Counted from the first letter of the stretch, positions 26,676 through 36,830 are shown. The stretch: 48,663 nucleotides of DNA from Singulisphaera sp. GP187 (GCA_945905925.1 CAMDQN010000039.1:1-48663); one strand, 5' to 3'. Numbers and translations are program-made. The notes: generated by a model not told the origin, from the letters alone.

Positions 26676-27206
26676 GTGTACCGAGTTCTGATTCTCGCGG
26701 GTGTGTTGGCGATCGCCGTCGTCGCGGTCCCGAGCCGTGCGGCCGACGAACCCGCTAAGGGCGTCGCGGTTTCCGAAGTGAAAGTTGAGGCGCTCGAAAA
26801 GGCCGTTGCGGACCAGAAGAAGAAAGTGGTGCTGATCGACTTCTGGGCAACGTGGTGTGGGCCGTGCGTGAAGGGGTTCCCGCACTTCGTCGCGACCCAC
26901 AAGAAGTACGCCGACAAGGGCCTGGTCTGCGTGAGCGTGAGCATGGACCCGAAGGGGAAGGACGACAAGTACGACAAGGACGCGGTGCTGAAGTTCCTCA
27001 AAGAGAAGGAGGCCGTGTTCCCGAACTTCGTGATGCTCGGCTACCGCGACGACGAGGAGAAGATCAACAAGCGGTTCGGCCTCGACGGGGGCATTCCGTT
27101 CAAGGTGCTGTTCGGCAAGGAGGGCAAACGGGTGTGGAACAGCGAAGAGAAGGAACTGACCGACGCCGAACTCGACAAACTCATCGAGGCGGAACTCGCG
27201 AAGTGA
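26676..27206 (+). CDS. exported thioredoxin-fold protein (CGPC)
   Basis: 176 residues from a GTG at 26676 with CAGGAG upstream. Cleavable signal peptide (about 1-22, ending SRAAD), with no lipobox Cys. Redox motif WCGPC at Cys61/Cys64. It is clearly a tandem duplicate of the previous gene: the two share VVLIDFWATWC, HKKYAD+GLVC, FGxxGGIP-like and KRVW blocks. One copy is lipid-anchored and one soluble, and the active-site dipeptide differs (PP versus GP), which usually shifts redox potential. Function in detail is inferred. Confidence 0.9.
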   Translation: MYRVLILAGVLAIAVVAVPSRAADEPAKGVAVSEVKVEALEKAVADQKKKVVLIDFWATWCGPCVKGFPHFVATHKKYADKGLVCVSVSMDPKGKDDKYDKDAVLKFLKEKEAVFPNFVMLGYRDDEEKINKRFGLDGGIPFKVLFGKEGKRVWNSEEKELTDAELDKLIEAELAK

Positions 27207-27241
27207 CAGAGGGCAGCACGTTTTGGTGTTAGCCTCGGCCG

Positions 27242-27326
27242 CGCTTTGTAAGAAGGAGAGAAGGGGAGAAGGGGTGAAAAGACACAACGGCCGGGATTTT
27301 CTCTTGTCTCCCCTTCTTACAAAGCG
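27242..27326. repeat. family B inverted repeat
   Basis: Outer arms CGCTTTGTAAGAAGG (27242-27256) and its complement (ending 27326) enclose GAGAAGGGGTGAAA and CTTGTCTCCCC. The inner parts recur at 42582-42697, but the outer arms there are quite different. It lies between two same-strand genes. Confidence 0.85.
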
Positions 27327-27382
27327 GTGAATACTCTTTCCACAATTCCGATCGGTCAACTACCCGCGTGTGAGTTTCACCC

Positions 27383-30300
27383 ATGTCCCCGCGCCTCTTC
27401 GCACGGACTTTCGCCGCCGCCGGTGGCTTCGCGGTCCTCACGCTCGTCCTGTCGTTCGGCTGGCCCACGCACGCCGCGGACGACAAGGAATTGCCGAAGG
27501 TCAAAGTCGATCCCAACAAGCGGCAACCGTGGACGACATCGAAGGTCACTGGCAGCCCGGACACGCCGCCGAAGTACAAGTCGGTGCGTGCGTTCCCGGA
27601 GGTGAAGGTCACGCAACCAGTGTTGCTCGTCCGCTGTCCAGGTTCGGACCGGCTGTTCATTGGCGAGCGCGAAGGCGGGATGTACTCCTTCCTCAACAAA
27701 CCGGACGCGAAGAAGGAACTGTTCTTCGACGCGCGGAAGGAGTTGAAGTCGCTCGACAAACTGCCCGACGCGGGCGGCTTCGGCGACCTCTACGGACTCG
27801 TGTTCCACCCGCAGTTCGAGAAGAACCGCTACTGCTACGTTTGCTACACGATGACGCCGAAGGACAAGAAACAACAGCGGCTCGCGGACGGCTCGCGTGT
27901 GTCGCGCTTCAAGGTGTCTCACACCGATCCGCCCAGAATCGATCCGGCGACCGAAGAGATCGTCCTCACATTCACCGGCGGAGGGCACAACGGCGGCGAC
28001 ATGCACTTTGGCCCCGACGGCTTCCTCTACATCACTACCGGTGACGCCAGTGGACCGAACCCGCCGGACACGCTCAACACCGGACAGGACTGCTCCGACC
28101 TGCTCGCGTCCGTGTTGCGCATCGACGTGAACAAGAAGGACGCGAACAAGAACTACGCGGTCCCAAAGGACAACCCGTTCGTCGGGATGAAGGACGTACG
28201 CTCGGAAATCTGGGCGTATGGATTCCGCAACCCGTGGCGCATGAGCTTCGACCGCAAGACCGGAGACTTGTGGCTTGGCGATGTCGGATGGGAACTGTGG
28301 GAGATGGTTCACAAGATCGAGAAGGGCGGGAACTACGGCTGGAGCAGCGTCGAGGGCCGGCAACCTGTGAAGCCCGAGCAGAAGCTCGGACCGACTCCGA
28401 TTCGCGCGCCGGCGATCGAACTTCCCCACACAATCGCGGCCAGCGTCACCGGCGGGTACGTGTATCGCGGAAAGAAGTTCCCGGAACTGGTCGGGTCGTA
28501 CATCTTCGGCGACTGGGAGACGCGGCGCATCTGGGCCGCGCGCTTCGAGGGCGACCGGCTCAAGGAGATGCCGGAGGTCGTGAAACCGACCGTGCGCCCC
28601 TCCGCGTTCGGCGAAGACAACGACGGCGAAATCTACTTCTGCGATTACGACAACGGGTCAATCTACACGCTCGCACGCAACGACGGCGGCGCGGCGAACA
28701 CCAAGTTCCCCACGAAGCTCAGCGACACCGGCGTGTTCGCGGACGTGAAGAAACTCGAACCAGCCGCGGGCGTGATTCCGTTCTACCCGAACGCGCGGCA
28801 GTGGCAGGACGGCGCCACTGCGGACTACCTCGTCGCGCTGCCGGGGCTATCGACCGTCAACTTCTTCGAGAAGCCGCGCGCCCTTCCGGGTCAGGTGTAC
28901 TGGCACAACTTCGCGATGCAGTTCCCGAAAGACGCGGTGCTGATCAAGACGCTCACTCTCGACGTTCTCACTGAAAAGGGGAACGTCGAGAAGCGTGTCG
29001 AGACGCAACTGCTTCACCACGACGGCGAGGACTGGCGTGGGTACTCCTACGCCTGGCGCGACGACCAGACCGACGCGGACCTCGTTCCCCCCGACGGCGC
29101 GGAGAAGGTGTTCACGGTCGCGACCGGCAGCAAGGTCGAGAAGAGCGTGTGGTCGCCGGTCGGCAGGCGCGAACACGTGTGGACGTTCCACAGCCGGGCG
29201 CAGTGCCTCAGTTGCCACAACGCGTGGTCGGAATACTCGCTCGCGTTCAACACGCGGCAGTTGAACCGCCTGCCGCTGTTCGGCGGCGGGAACGCGGACA
29301 ACCAACTCGTGCGATTGACGAAGCAGGGTTACGCCCACCGCGTCGCGGCCGATGACAAGCAACTGCCGGCGTTCACGGCGGACAGCGTGAAGAAGGAAGC
29401 GGCGCTCGCGTTGCTCCACGAAGACGCACCGCTCGACGCACGCGCGCGGAGCTACCTGCACATCAACTGTTCGCACTGTCACCGGTTCGGCGGCGGTGGC
29501 GGTCAGGTGGTGCTGGAACTCGACATCGCGAAGCCGCTGAAGGATACCGGTATCTTCGACGTGCGCCCCAAGCAAGGCGACTTCGGCCTTCCCGACGCTC
29601 GCATCATCGCGCCAGGCGACCCGTATCGTAGCGTGCTGTTCTACCGTATGGCGAAGTTCGGGCGCGGCCGCATGCCGCACCTCGGCTCCGAGTTCCCGCA
29701 CGCGCAGGGTTTAGACGTGATCGGGCAATGGATAGCCTCGCTCTCGACCCCGCCGAAGGAATGGCCCATCGCGCTGCCAGACCTGAAGAAGCAGGATCAG
29801 TCGTATGTGACATTCCAGGGAGCGTGGCCATTCGCGCGGGCGTTCGCGCTGGGCAAACTCGACAGCAAGAACACGAATGACCTCCCCGCGGGCGTGGCGA
29901 AACACGGCTCCGCGATGGTGCGCGAGTTGTTTGACGGTTACGCACCGCCGGACCCGAAGGGCCGCAAGCTCGGCGCGAACCCGCGCCCGGCGTCGATCCT
30001 GTCGCTCAAGGGCGATGCGCTCAAGGGCGAGGTGATGTTCTTCGACAAGGAGATGAAGTGCGCGAACTGTCACAAGATGGGTGACAAGGGTATGTCACTC
30101 GGGGCGGACCTCGCCAAGATCGGCGGCACGCGCACTCGCCCGGAACTGCTCGACAGTATGCTTTTCCCGTCGGCGCGCGTGGAACCGCAGTTCGCTGCGT
30201 ACAACGTCCGCACCAAGGACGAGAAGACGTACACCGGGATCGTCGTGAAGCGCGACGAGAAGCAACTCGTCTTGCGCGACGCGGAGAACAAGGAAGTGGT

Positions 30301-30427
30301 GATCGCTGGGGACAACGTGGAGAGTGTGCGGCCGTCGCGTGTGTCGCTGATGCCCGACGGCCAGATGAGTGCGTTCACCGCGCAAGAAGCCGCGGACCTG
30401 CTTGAGTATTTGGCGCAGAGGAAGTGA
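27383..30427 (+). CDS. PQQ-type sugar dehydrogenase fused to cytochrome c modules
   Basis: 1014 residues with a Sec signal peptide (about 1-31, ending THAAD). Residues about 55-450 look like the six-bladed propeller of soluble glucose/aldose dehydrogenase: GGGHNGGDMHFGPDGFLY and EIWAYGFRNPWRMSFD are typical. The rest holds three c-type haem motifs: CLSCH (608-612), CSHCH (696-700) and CANCH (893-897), the last in a cytochrome c fold near the C-terminus. It probably oxidises a sugar or related alcohol in the periplasm or paryphoplasm and passes electrons to its own haems. Two thioredoxin-like genes just upstream could help keep haem-binding cysteines reduced; that link is inference. Confidence 0.88.
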   Translation: MSPRLFARTFAAAGGFAVLTLVLSFGWPTHAADDKELPKVKVDPNKRQPWTTSKVTGSPDTPPKYKSVRAFPEVKVTQPVLLVRCPGSDRLFIGEREGGMYSFLNKPDAKKELFFDARKELKSLDKLPDAGGFGDLYGLVFHPQFEKNRYCYVCYTMTPKDKKQQRLADGSRVSRFKVSHTDPPRIDPATEEIVLTFTGGGHNGGDMHFGPDGFLYITTGDASGPNPPDTLNTGQDCSDLLASVLRIDVNKKDANKNYAVPKDNPFVGMKDVRSEIWAYGFRNPWRMSFDRKTGDLWLGDVGWELWEMVHKIEKGGNYGWSSVEGRQPVKPEQKLGPTPIRAPAIELPHTIAASVTGGYVYRGKKFPELVGSYIFGDWETRRIWAARFEGDRLKEMPEVVKPTVRPSAFGEDNDGEIYFCDYDNGSIYTLARNDGGAANTKFPTKLSDTGVFADVKKLEPAAGVIPFYPNARQWQDGATADYLVALPGLSTVNFFEKPRALPGQVYWHNFAMQFPKDAVLIKTLTLDVLTEKGNVEKRVETQLLHHDGEDWRGYSYAWRDDQTDADLVPPDGAEKVFTVATGSKVEKSVWSPVGRREHVWTFHSRAQCLSCHNAWSEYSLAFNTRQLNRLPLFGGGNADNQLVRLTKQGYAHRVAADDKQLPAFTADSVKKEAALALLHEDAPLDARARSYLHINCSHCHRFGGGGGQVVLELDIAKPLKDTGIFDVRPKQGDFGLPDARIIAPGDPYRSVLFYRMAKFGRGRMPHLGSEFPHAQGLDVIGQWIASLSTPPKEWPIALPDLKKQDQSYVTFQGAWPFARAFALGKLDSKNTNDLPAGVAKHGSAMVRELFDGYAPPDPKGRKLGANPRPASILSLKGDALKGEVMFFDKEMKCANCHKMGDKGMSLGADLAKIGGTRTRPELLDSMLFPSARVEPQFAAYNVRTKDEKTYTGIVVKRDEKQLVLRDAENKEVVIAGDNVESVRPSRVSLMPDGQMSAFTAQEAADLLEYLAQRK

Positions 30428-30438
30428 CGAATGATACG

Positions 30439-30514
30439 CCTGGTTAACCGACCAGGTGCTCACGAAGTTGACGCCGTTGGCGTGAACCTACCTTTGGTCC
30501 GCATGCGGACCAAA
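30439..30514. repeat. hairpins between convergent genes
   Basis: CCTGGTTAACCGACCAGG (30439-30456) is an imperfect hairpin, and 30493-30514 is a perfect 22-base palindrome centred on GCATGC. Both lie in the 87 bases between converging stop codons, so a bidirectional terminator role is possible, though T-runs are short. Confidence 0.7.
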
Positions 30515-31264
30515 CTACTCGCGCGGCACCTTCAGCGTCCCGTCGTGTAGCGCCGAGGCCACCAGCACACCGGTCGCGCCGGCTTCACCGAGTCGGTCCA
30601 CATCTTCCCAAGTGCGCACGCCTCCGCCGGCGATCAGATCGACGCTTGGGAACTCCGCGCGAATTGCGTGGAGCAGCGGTTCCGTGCCGGTGCCGGTTCC
30701 CGTTCCAACGCGGGCCAAGTCAAGTATGATGAACGCCCGGGCACCCATCCCCATCACGCGGCGGGCCAGGGTCATTACGTCGCGGTCGTTCTGCAGCGAC
30801 CAGCCGCGCCAGTTGCCCAGCAACCGCCCTTCATTGAGGTCGAGGGAGAACGCAACCGGACGGCGAAGCGGTTCGAGGAGCGTTTCGAGTAGGATTTCGG
30901 GCACGTGGCACGTCTCGGAGCCGACGACCGGACGAAGGTGCGGTGCTTGTGGGAAGTCGAGGATGTCCGTGTGCCCGATCCCTGCGTCCAACCATGTCGG
31001 CACTTCGCAACTGTCCAAGATGGCCCGCGTCGCCGCAGAAACAACCGGTTTCCCGGTGATCGCGTCGAGGTCGGCGATGTAAATCTCGCGCGCGTTCGCG
31101 AGCCGGAGCACCGCGTCGGCCACATCGACCGGTCGCGTGCTGCCCGAAAACGGGCACTTGATCGGTCGATACTTCTCTCTTTGCCCACCGACGGCGCGCA
31201 CCACTACACCGTTCATCACGTCCAGAACGGGAATGAGTCGCGGCGAAGTGCGTTCCGCTGACAT
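30515..31264 (-). CDS. HisA/HisF-related TIM-barrel protein
   Basis: 249 residues. It has the half-barrel repeats of HisA/HisF: IPVLDVMNGVVVRAVGG at the N-terminus with an Asp where HisA has its catalytic Asp, SLDLNEGRL in the middle with a second Asp, and the phosphate-binding AGGGVRTWEDV near the end. The loop REKYRPIKCPFSGSTRPVDV is unlike true HisA and resembles the hisA/hisF-related family seen in methanogens, methylotrophs and planctomycetes, sometimes near tetrahydromethanopterin genes. No his or C1 genes are in the window. I would not call it hisA. Confidence 0.75.
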   Translation of the reverse strand: MSAERTSPRLIPVLDVMNGVVVRAVGGQREKYRPIKCPFSGSTRPVDVADAVLRLANAREIYIADLDAITGKPVVSAATRAILDSCEVPTWLDAGIGHTDILDFPQAPHLRPVVGSETCHVPEILLETLLEPLRRPVAFSLDLNEGRLLGNWRGWSLQNDRDVMTLARRVMGMGARAFIILDLARVGTGTGTGTEPLLHAIRAEFPSVDLIAGGGVRTWEDVDRLGEAGATGVLVASALHDGTLKVPRE

Positions 31265-31290
31265 CGGTGCGAAGAATCGGACGGAGTGGG

Positions 31291-31319
31291 TTGGACGAAG
31301 TTTCGTCGAAGCTTATATT
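31291..31319 (+). promoter_or_regulatory. sigma70-type promoter for rpsB-tsf
   Basis: TTGGAC (31291-31296) and TATATT (31314-31319) with a 17-base spacer, on the strand of rpsB and about 160 bases before its start. The long leader could bind S2 for feedback control, as is known in other bacteria; no specific structure was identified. Confidence 0.65.
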
Positions 31320-31477
31320 ACTAGCTTCCGGGTTGTTCGCGCCCGTGATTTCGCGCGAGTTCGTACCCGCTTTCCGCCCCAGAAACCGTGTTGGGGGCGA
31401 ATCTTTCCTCGGTTGGGGGATGTACTCGTCATGCTGAACACTCGCGTGATTGGTGCTAAGTCCTCGAAGGAGTTCCC

Positions 31478-32350
31478 GTGGCTCTTGTAGACGTGAAAGT
31501 GCTTCTCGAAGCAGGCGTCCATTACGGTCACCGGGCCAGCCGGTGGAACCCGAAGATGCGACCGTACATCTACGGCAAACGGAACCTCATTCACATCATC
31601 GACCTGCGCGAAACCGTTCGCGGGCTGCTCCGCGCCATCCGCTACCTGACCCAAGTCGTCAGCCGCGGCGGTCTGGTGATGTTTGTCGGCACCAAGCGCC
31701 AGGCCAAAGAAATCGTCGAGAAGGAAGCGGGCCGCTGCGGGATGCCCTTCGTCAGCGAGCGTTGGCTCGGTGGCACCCTCACGAACTACCGCACCATCCG
31801 CAACCGCCTCAAGCGCCTTCAAGAACTCGAAGCGATGTGGCTCCCGCAAGGTGAGAACCCGAACCGCGTCGATCTGAACGCGCACATCGCCACCCTCCTG
31901 ACCGACGCGGGCAAACTCGACCCAGCGCTCGCGCCCGACACCGCGGACATCCTCACGCACTCCAAGAAGATGATTTCGACCTTGAGCCGCGAACTGCTCA
32001 AGATCCGGCGCAACCTGATGGGCATTCGCGACATGATCAAGCCGCCCGACGCGCTGGTCATCGTCGGGCCGAACAAGGAACACATCGCGGTCAAAGAAGC
32101 GAAGCGGATGGGGATCACCACCATCGCGCTGATCGACACGGACAGCGACCCGGACCCCGTTGACCTGCCGATCCCTGGCAACGACGACAGCATCCGCTCG
32201 ATTGAAGTGATTCTGGCGAAGCTCGCCGACGCGTGTCTCGAAGGCCGCGCTGCGCTGCCGCCGGAACAACAGGGTCAGGTGAAGACCCGCGTGCAACAGC
32301 CCAAGCCGCCTGCGGCGGAGACGAACCCCGCCCCAGCCGGGGCGGTCTAA
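31478..32350 (+). CDS. rpsB: 30S ribosomal protein S2
   Basis: 290 residues from a GTG at 31478 with GAAGGAG five bases upstream. S2 binds near the neck of the small subunit late in assembly. Family features: [19 protein letters not shown] at the start, [39 protein letters not shown] and [20 protein letters not shown]. The C-terminal 40 residues (Gln/Pro/Ala-rich) are an extension. It is followed by tsf, the usual bacterial gene order. The gap between them holds two inverted repeats. Confidence 0.97.
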   Translation: MALVDVKVLLEAGVHYGHRASRWNPKMRPYIYGKRNLIHIIDLRETVRGLLRAIRYLTQVVSRGGLVMFVGTKRQAKEIVEKEAGRCGMPFVSERWLGGTLTNYRTIRNRLKRLQELEAMWLPQGENPNRVDLNAHIATLLTDAGKLDPALAPDTADILTHSKKMISTLSRELLKIRRNLMGIRDMIKPPDALVIVGPNKEHIAVKEAKRMGITTIALIDTDSDPDPVDLPIPGNDDSIRSIEVILAKLADACLEGRAALPPEQQGQVKTRVQQPKPPAAETNPAPAGAV

Positions 32351-32360
32351 GTCGTTGGTT

Positions 32361-32454
32361 CCAGGGTCTCACGACCCTGGCTACGCACAGCCGCCCTCCA
32401 GGTGAAGACAAAATATCATTGGTTTTAGCCCCGGATGGGGCGGCTGTTCGTAGC
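32361..32454. repeat. nested inverted repeats between rpsB and tsf
   Basis: CCAGGGTCTCACGACCCTGG (32361-32380) is a perfect eight-base stem with a four-base loop. A second pair, 32380-32396 with 32438-32454, is complementary over 17 bases with one mismatch. The adjoining CCCCGGATGGGG and GGGCGTAAGCCC (to 32470) resemble the cysW-cysA repeat. Confidence 0.85.
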
Positions 32455-32504
32455 CTGTGGGCGTAAGCCCCAAGTCCGCGAGCGGCTCACGAAGGAGAAG
32501 AGTC

Positions 32505-33365
32505 ATGCCAACTGTAACGCCGCAACTCGTGAAGCAGCTCCGCGAGCGCACTGATCAGCCGATGGGCCTATGCAAGCAAGCGCTTGACCTGAACGATGGC
32601 GACATGGACAAGGCCATCGCCTACCTGAAAAGCTTGAACAGCAAGATGCAGGCGAAACGGGAAGGCAACGAGACTGCGGAAGGCCGCATTGGTATTTTCT
32701 GTGACAACTCCGCGAAGAAGGCCTCGCTCGTCGAAATGCGGTGCGAGAGCGCGCCGTCAGCCAAGAGCGATCAGTTCGTGGCGCTCACGGCAGACATCGC
32801 GAAGCACATCGCGGGCAGCACTGGTGCGGACGTGGCCACGGTGCTGGCCGAACCTTACGGTTCGGGCACGGTGGAGGACCGCATCAACGACACCGTCGGC
32901 GTCATCCGCGAGAAGATGATTCTGCACAAGTTCCAGCGCGAGAGCGGTAACGTCTACGGCGGTTACATCCACCACGACGGTTCCGTCGGCGTGCTGGTTG
33001 TCTGTGCTGGCACCGCGAGCGCCGGGACCGACGAACTCCTGCGTGACGTGGGCGCGCACATCGCGGCGCTGAACCCGCCGTATACCGTGCCCGCGCACGT
33101 TCCCACCGAGCAGATGCAGAAGGAGACAGACGCGGTGAAGGCCGATATGGACGCCGATCCGAAGATGGTCGGAAAGCCCGCGAACATCGTCGAGAAAATC
33201 GCGACGGACAAGCTCTCGAAGCGTCTTTCGGAGTACGTGCTGAGCGAGCAACCGATGGCGAACGACATCAAATACCCGAAGACCAGCGTGAGCGCCGCGT
33301 TGAAGAAGGCCGGTCTGGAGCCGGTGCGGTTCGTCCGCTTCAAGGTCGGCGCCGTCGCCTTGTAA
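32505..33365 (+). CDS. tsf: translation elongation factor Ts
   Basis: 286 residues from the ATG at 32505, with GAAGGAGAAG upstream; the in-frame frame to 32457 is discarded because it runs through a repeat-like leader. EF-Ts recycles EF-Tu by releasing GDP. The UBA-like N-terminus VKQLRERTDQPMGLCKQAL contains the usual T-x-x-P/A-M-x-x-C-K-x-A-L motif, and the core dimerisation/EF-Tu-binding part has YIHHDGSVGVLVV. It follows rpsB and precedes rpsT on the same strand. Confidence 0.96.
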   Translation: MPTVTPQLVKQLRERTDQPMGLCKQALDLNDGDMDKAIAYLKSLNSKMQAKREGNETAEGRIGIFCDNSAKKASLVEMRCESAPSAKSDQFVALTADIAKHIAGSTGADVATVLAEPYGSGTVEDRINDTVGVIREKMILHKFQRESGNVYGGYIHHDGSVGVLVVCAGTASAGTDELLRDVGAHIAALNPPYTVPAHVPTEQMQKETDAVKADMDADPKMVGKPANIVEKIATDKLSKRLSEYVLSEQPMANDIKYPKTSVSAALKKAGLEPVRFVRFKVGAVAL

Positions 33366-33424
33366 ACACATCCTCACGCCTCCTAATGGCGCGAGGTTTT
33401 CATTCACACCACAGGTAACGATTC

Positions 33425-33715
33425 ATGCCGCACACAGCCAGCGCGTGGAAGCGCCTCCGCAAATCCGAGAAACGCCGCCGCTCGAATCGGGCCGCCGCGA
33501 AGAAGATCAAGGGCCAGCGCAAGGAGGTCGCGGAAGCGATTCTCGGCACCGACGCGGCCAAGACGACGACGGAAGTGAAGACGACGCAGGCGATGCTCGA
33601 CCGCGCCGCGACGAAGGGTTACATCCACAAGAACAAGGCCGCGCGCCTGAAGTCGCGTTTGGTGAAGCGCGTCCGCGCTGCCGCGACCAAGCCCGCCGCT
33701 CCCGCCGCGAAGTAA
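33425..33715 (+). CDS. rpsT: 30S ribosomal protein S20
   Basis: 96 residues, very basic and helical. S20 binds 16S rRNA early in assembly. The N-terminus MPHTASAWKRLRKSEKRR and the stretch ATKGYIHKNKAARLKSRL match the family. The C-terminus has an Ala/Pro/Lys tail. It lies 59 bases after tsf, so may belong to the same transcript. Converges with purQ. Confidence 0.94.
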   Translation: MPHTASAWKRLRKSEKRRRSNRAAAKKIKGQRKEVAEAILGTDAAKTTTEVKTTQAMLDRAATKGYIHKNKAARLKSRLVKRVRAAATKPAAPAAK

Positions 33716-33720
33716 GAAGA

Positions 33721-33824
33721 GAAGAGTTTTATCCGCAGATAGACACAGATTTGAAGACAAGAAGCAGCATTCTTCTTGTCTTCAAATCTGTGTCTATCTG
33801 CGTAATCTGCGGATAAAACCCTTC
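33721..33824. repeat. family D low-GC inverted repeat between rpsT and purQ
   Basis: Arms 33721-33764 and 33772-33824 are complementary over about 43 bases around a seven-base loop. The right arm has nine extra bases (a second CGCAGAT-like unit) that the left arm lacks, as expected from slippage between short direct repeats. The low GC content contrasts with the surrounding genes. It may end transcription in both directions since the flanking genes converge. Confidence 0.92.
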
Positions 33825-33830
33825 CTGTCT

Positions 33831-34604
33831 TTACTCCTTGAAGAACTCCACCGCGTTGCGGAACAGTTGCAGCCCGTCGCCTTCGGCTTTGAGGCCGTTG
33901 CGGGTCCATTGCGGGTGCTGTGTCGGGAACAGGTGCCGGTCCGGGTGCGGCATCAGACCCAGCGCCCTCCCCGTTGCGTCGCACACGCCCGCGATGTCGT
34001 CCTGCGCGCCGTTCGGGTTCACAGGGTAGCCGCCGCGATTGCCGCTGCCGTCCACGTATCGCAACACCACCTGGCCCGCCTGCTCCAGCCCCTGCGCGAT
34101 CCACTCCTTTCGACACACGAACTTCCCCTCACCGTGGCCGACCGGCATCGTCACGCGGTCGAGACCCTTCAAGAACGGGCACTTGCCGGGCGTGGCCTTC
34201 ATGTGAATCCAGCGGTCCTCGTAGTGGCCGCTGTCGTTGTTCGTCAGTGTCGCGAGCGGGCCGTCTTCGTCCGATGGTATCAGCAACCCGGCCTTCAGCA
34301 TCACCTGGAAGCCGTTGCAGATGCCCAGAATCAGTTTCTCCGCGTCGCGAAACTTCCGCAACGCGTCCGCAAGGAAGTGCTGCATGTAAAGTGCCTGCAC
34401 CTTCCCCGCGGCGACATCGTCGCCGTAGGAGAAGCCGCCGGGCAGAACGAGGATCTGGTAGTCGCGGAGCTGTTTCGGGTTCTCACGGAGGGCGTTGAGG
34501 TGCATTCGCGTGCCGCCCCCGCCAACCATCTCGAACGCGGTCCGAACCTCGTGGTCGCAGTTCGTCCCGGGTGCCCGGAGGATCAGTGCGTGTGGTGTCG
34601 CCAT
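33831..34604 (-). CDS. purQ: phosphoribosylformylglycinamidine synthase, glutaminase subunit
   Basis: 257 residues. This class I glutamine amidotransferase supplies ammonia to PurL in the fourth step of purine synthesis, acting with PurL and PurS. The N-terminus has the family APGTNCDHE, then LPGGFSYGDDVAAGK, and the nucleophile Cys is in LGICNGFQ. The His-Glu part of the triad is near the C-terminus (MPHPDRHLFP). No purL or purS is adjacent. The 16S unit follows on the opposite strand. Confidence 0.95.
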   Translation of the reverse strand: MATPHALILRAPGTNCDHEVRTAFEMVGGGGTRMHLNALRENPKQLRDYQILVLPGGFSYGDDVAAGKVQALYMQHFLADALRKFRDAEKLILGICNGFQVMLKAGLLIPSDEDGPLATLTNNDSGHYEDRWIHMKATPGKCPFLKGLDRVTMPVGHGEGKFVCRKEWIAQGLEQAGQVVLRYVDGSGNRGGYPVNPNGAQDDIAGVCDATGRALGLMPHPDRHLFPTQHPQWTRNGLKAEGDGLQLFRNAVEFFKE

Positions 34605-34838
34605 GATGAAAAGTCCGCGAAGGGTAACCCTTTGTGCTTGACCGGCACAAAGTAGGGGGACAAACTCGTTGTAACGTCTGCTTGCCGTTCAAGCTAGTGG
34701 GCCTGATGGAACAGCCGGTGGTGCGGCAAATCTCGAAAAGCCACCGACATCGCCTGGAATGGGTGCGGAATACCATCGCGAGAAACCCTTAGAAAAACAG
34801 GGTTCTGGGATGCTTTCCCAATTTTTTCTGCCGGTGTG

Positions 34839-34867
34839 TTGACACCCCCCCACCTTCCTCTTATCAT
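34839..34867 (+). promoter_or_regulatory. 16S rRNA promoter
   Basis: A consensus TTGACA (34839-34844) and TATCAT (34862-34867) with a 17-base spacer, about 320 bases before the mature 16S. It is the strongest promoter-like site seen in the window. The stretch 34605-34838 between purQ and this site holds no gene; a weak hairpin with T-run near 34806-34828 precedes the promoter. Confidence 0.8.
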
Positions 34868-34958
34868 TCCGTTACCACTGCACCGCTGGTGTGGTGGCCG
34901 CGACGCGAGAAGCGAAGTGAAGCCGCAAGGCCAAGCCAAGTTATCGCGGAGCAAATTC

Positions 34959-35188
34959 GGTCTTTGACAAGTTGCTAGCGAATGTTTGATGAGGTGGGTT
35001 AATGCCGTCACTCGGTATTAACCAGAACCTCTGGCCAACAGTTCGCAACTGGCTTTTCGACCCGCAAGGGAAGAGGAGTTGGAAGCGACCGGCCAAAGAC
35101 TTTGAGTTAATCAACCGAGTAACGTGCAAGTTTGAACTCAACAAGTTCCGCGACGACGCCTTCGGGTGGCGATGCGGTTCTCAATAAA
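34959..35188 (+). other. 16S rRNA leader with boxA-like antitermination site
   Basis: GGTCTTTGACAA (34959-34970) resembles the boxA element that recruits Nus factors in rRNA leaders. A hairpin with an 11-base stem, one side starting GGTTAAT, follows at 34997-35023, and CCAGAACCTCTGG (35022-35034) can form another. Short open frames here are not believed to be genes. Confidence 0.65.
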
Positions 35189-36686
<1,498 letters not shown>

Positions 36687-36787
36687 CTAAGGATGTTAAC
36701 AAGTACAAGATCGCGCACCTTGAGCAGTGCGTGAATCTCATATCCCCACCAAATTCAACATTCGCTATCAACTTGCAGGGATACATT

Positions 36788-36820
36788 AAGCCCCGGCGGA
36801 GCAATCCGCCGGGGCTTTTT
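36788..36820 (+). terminator. Rho-independent terminator of the 16S unit
   Basis: A 13-base perfect stem (AAGCCCCGGCGGA, 36788-36800, with its complement 36805-36817), GCAA loop and a run of T after the stem. It ends the transcript about 100 bases after the 16S 3' end, confirming that the unit is only 16S. Confidence 0.93.
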
Positions 36821-36830
36821 GCTTTTCTGG

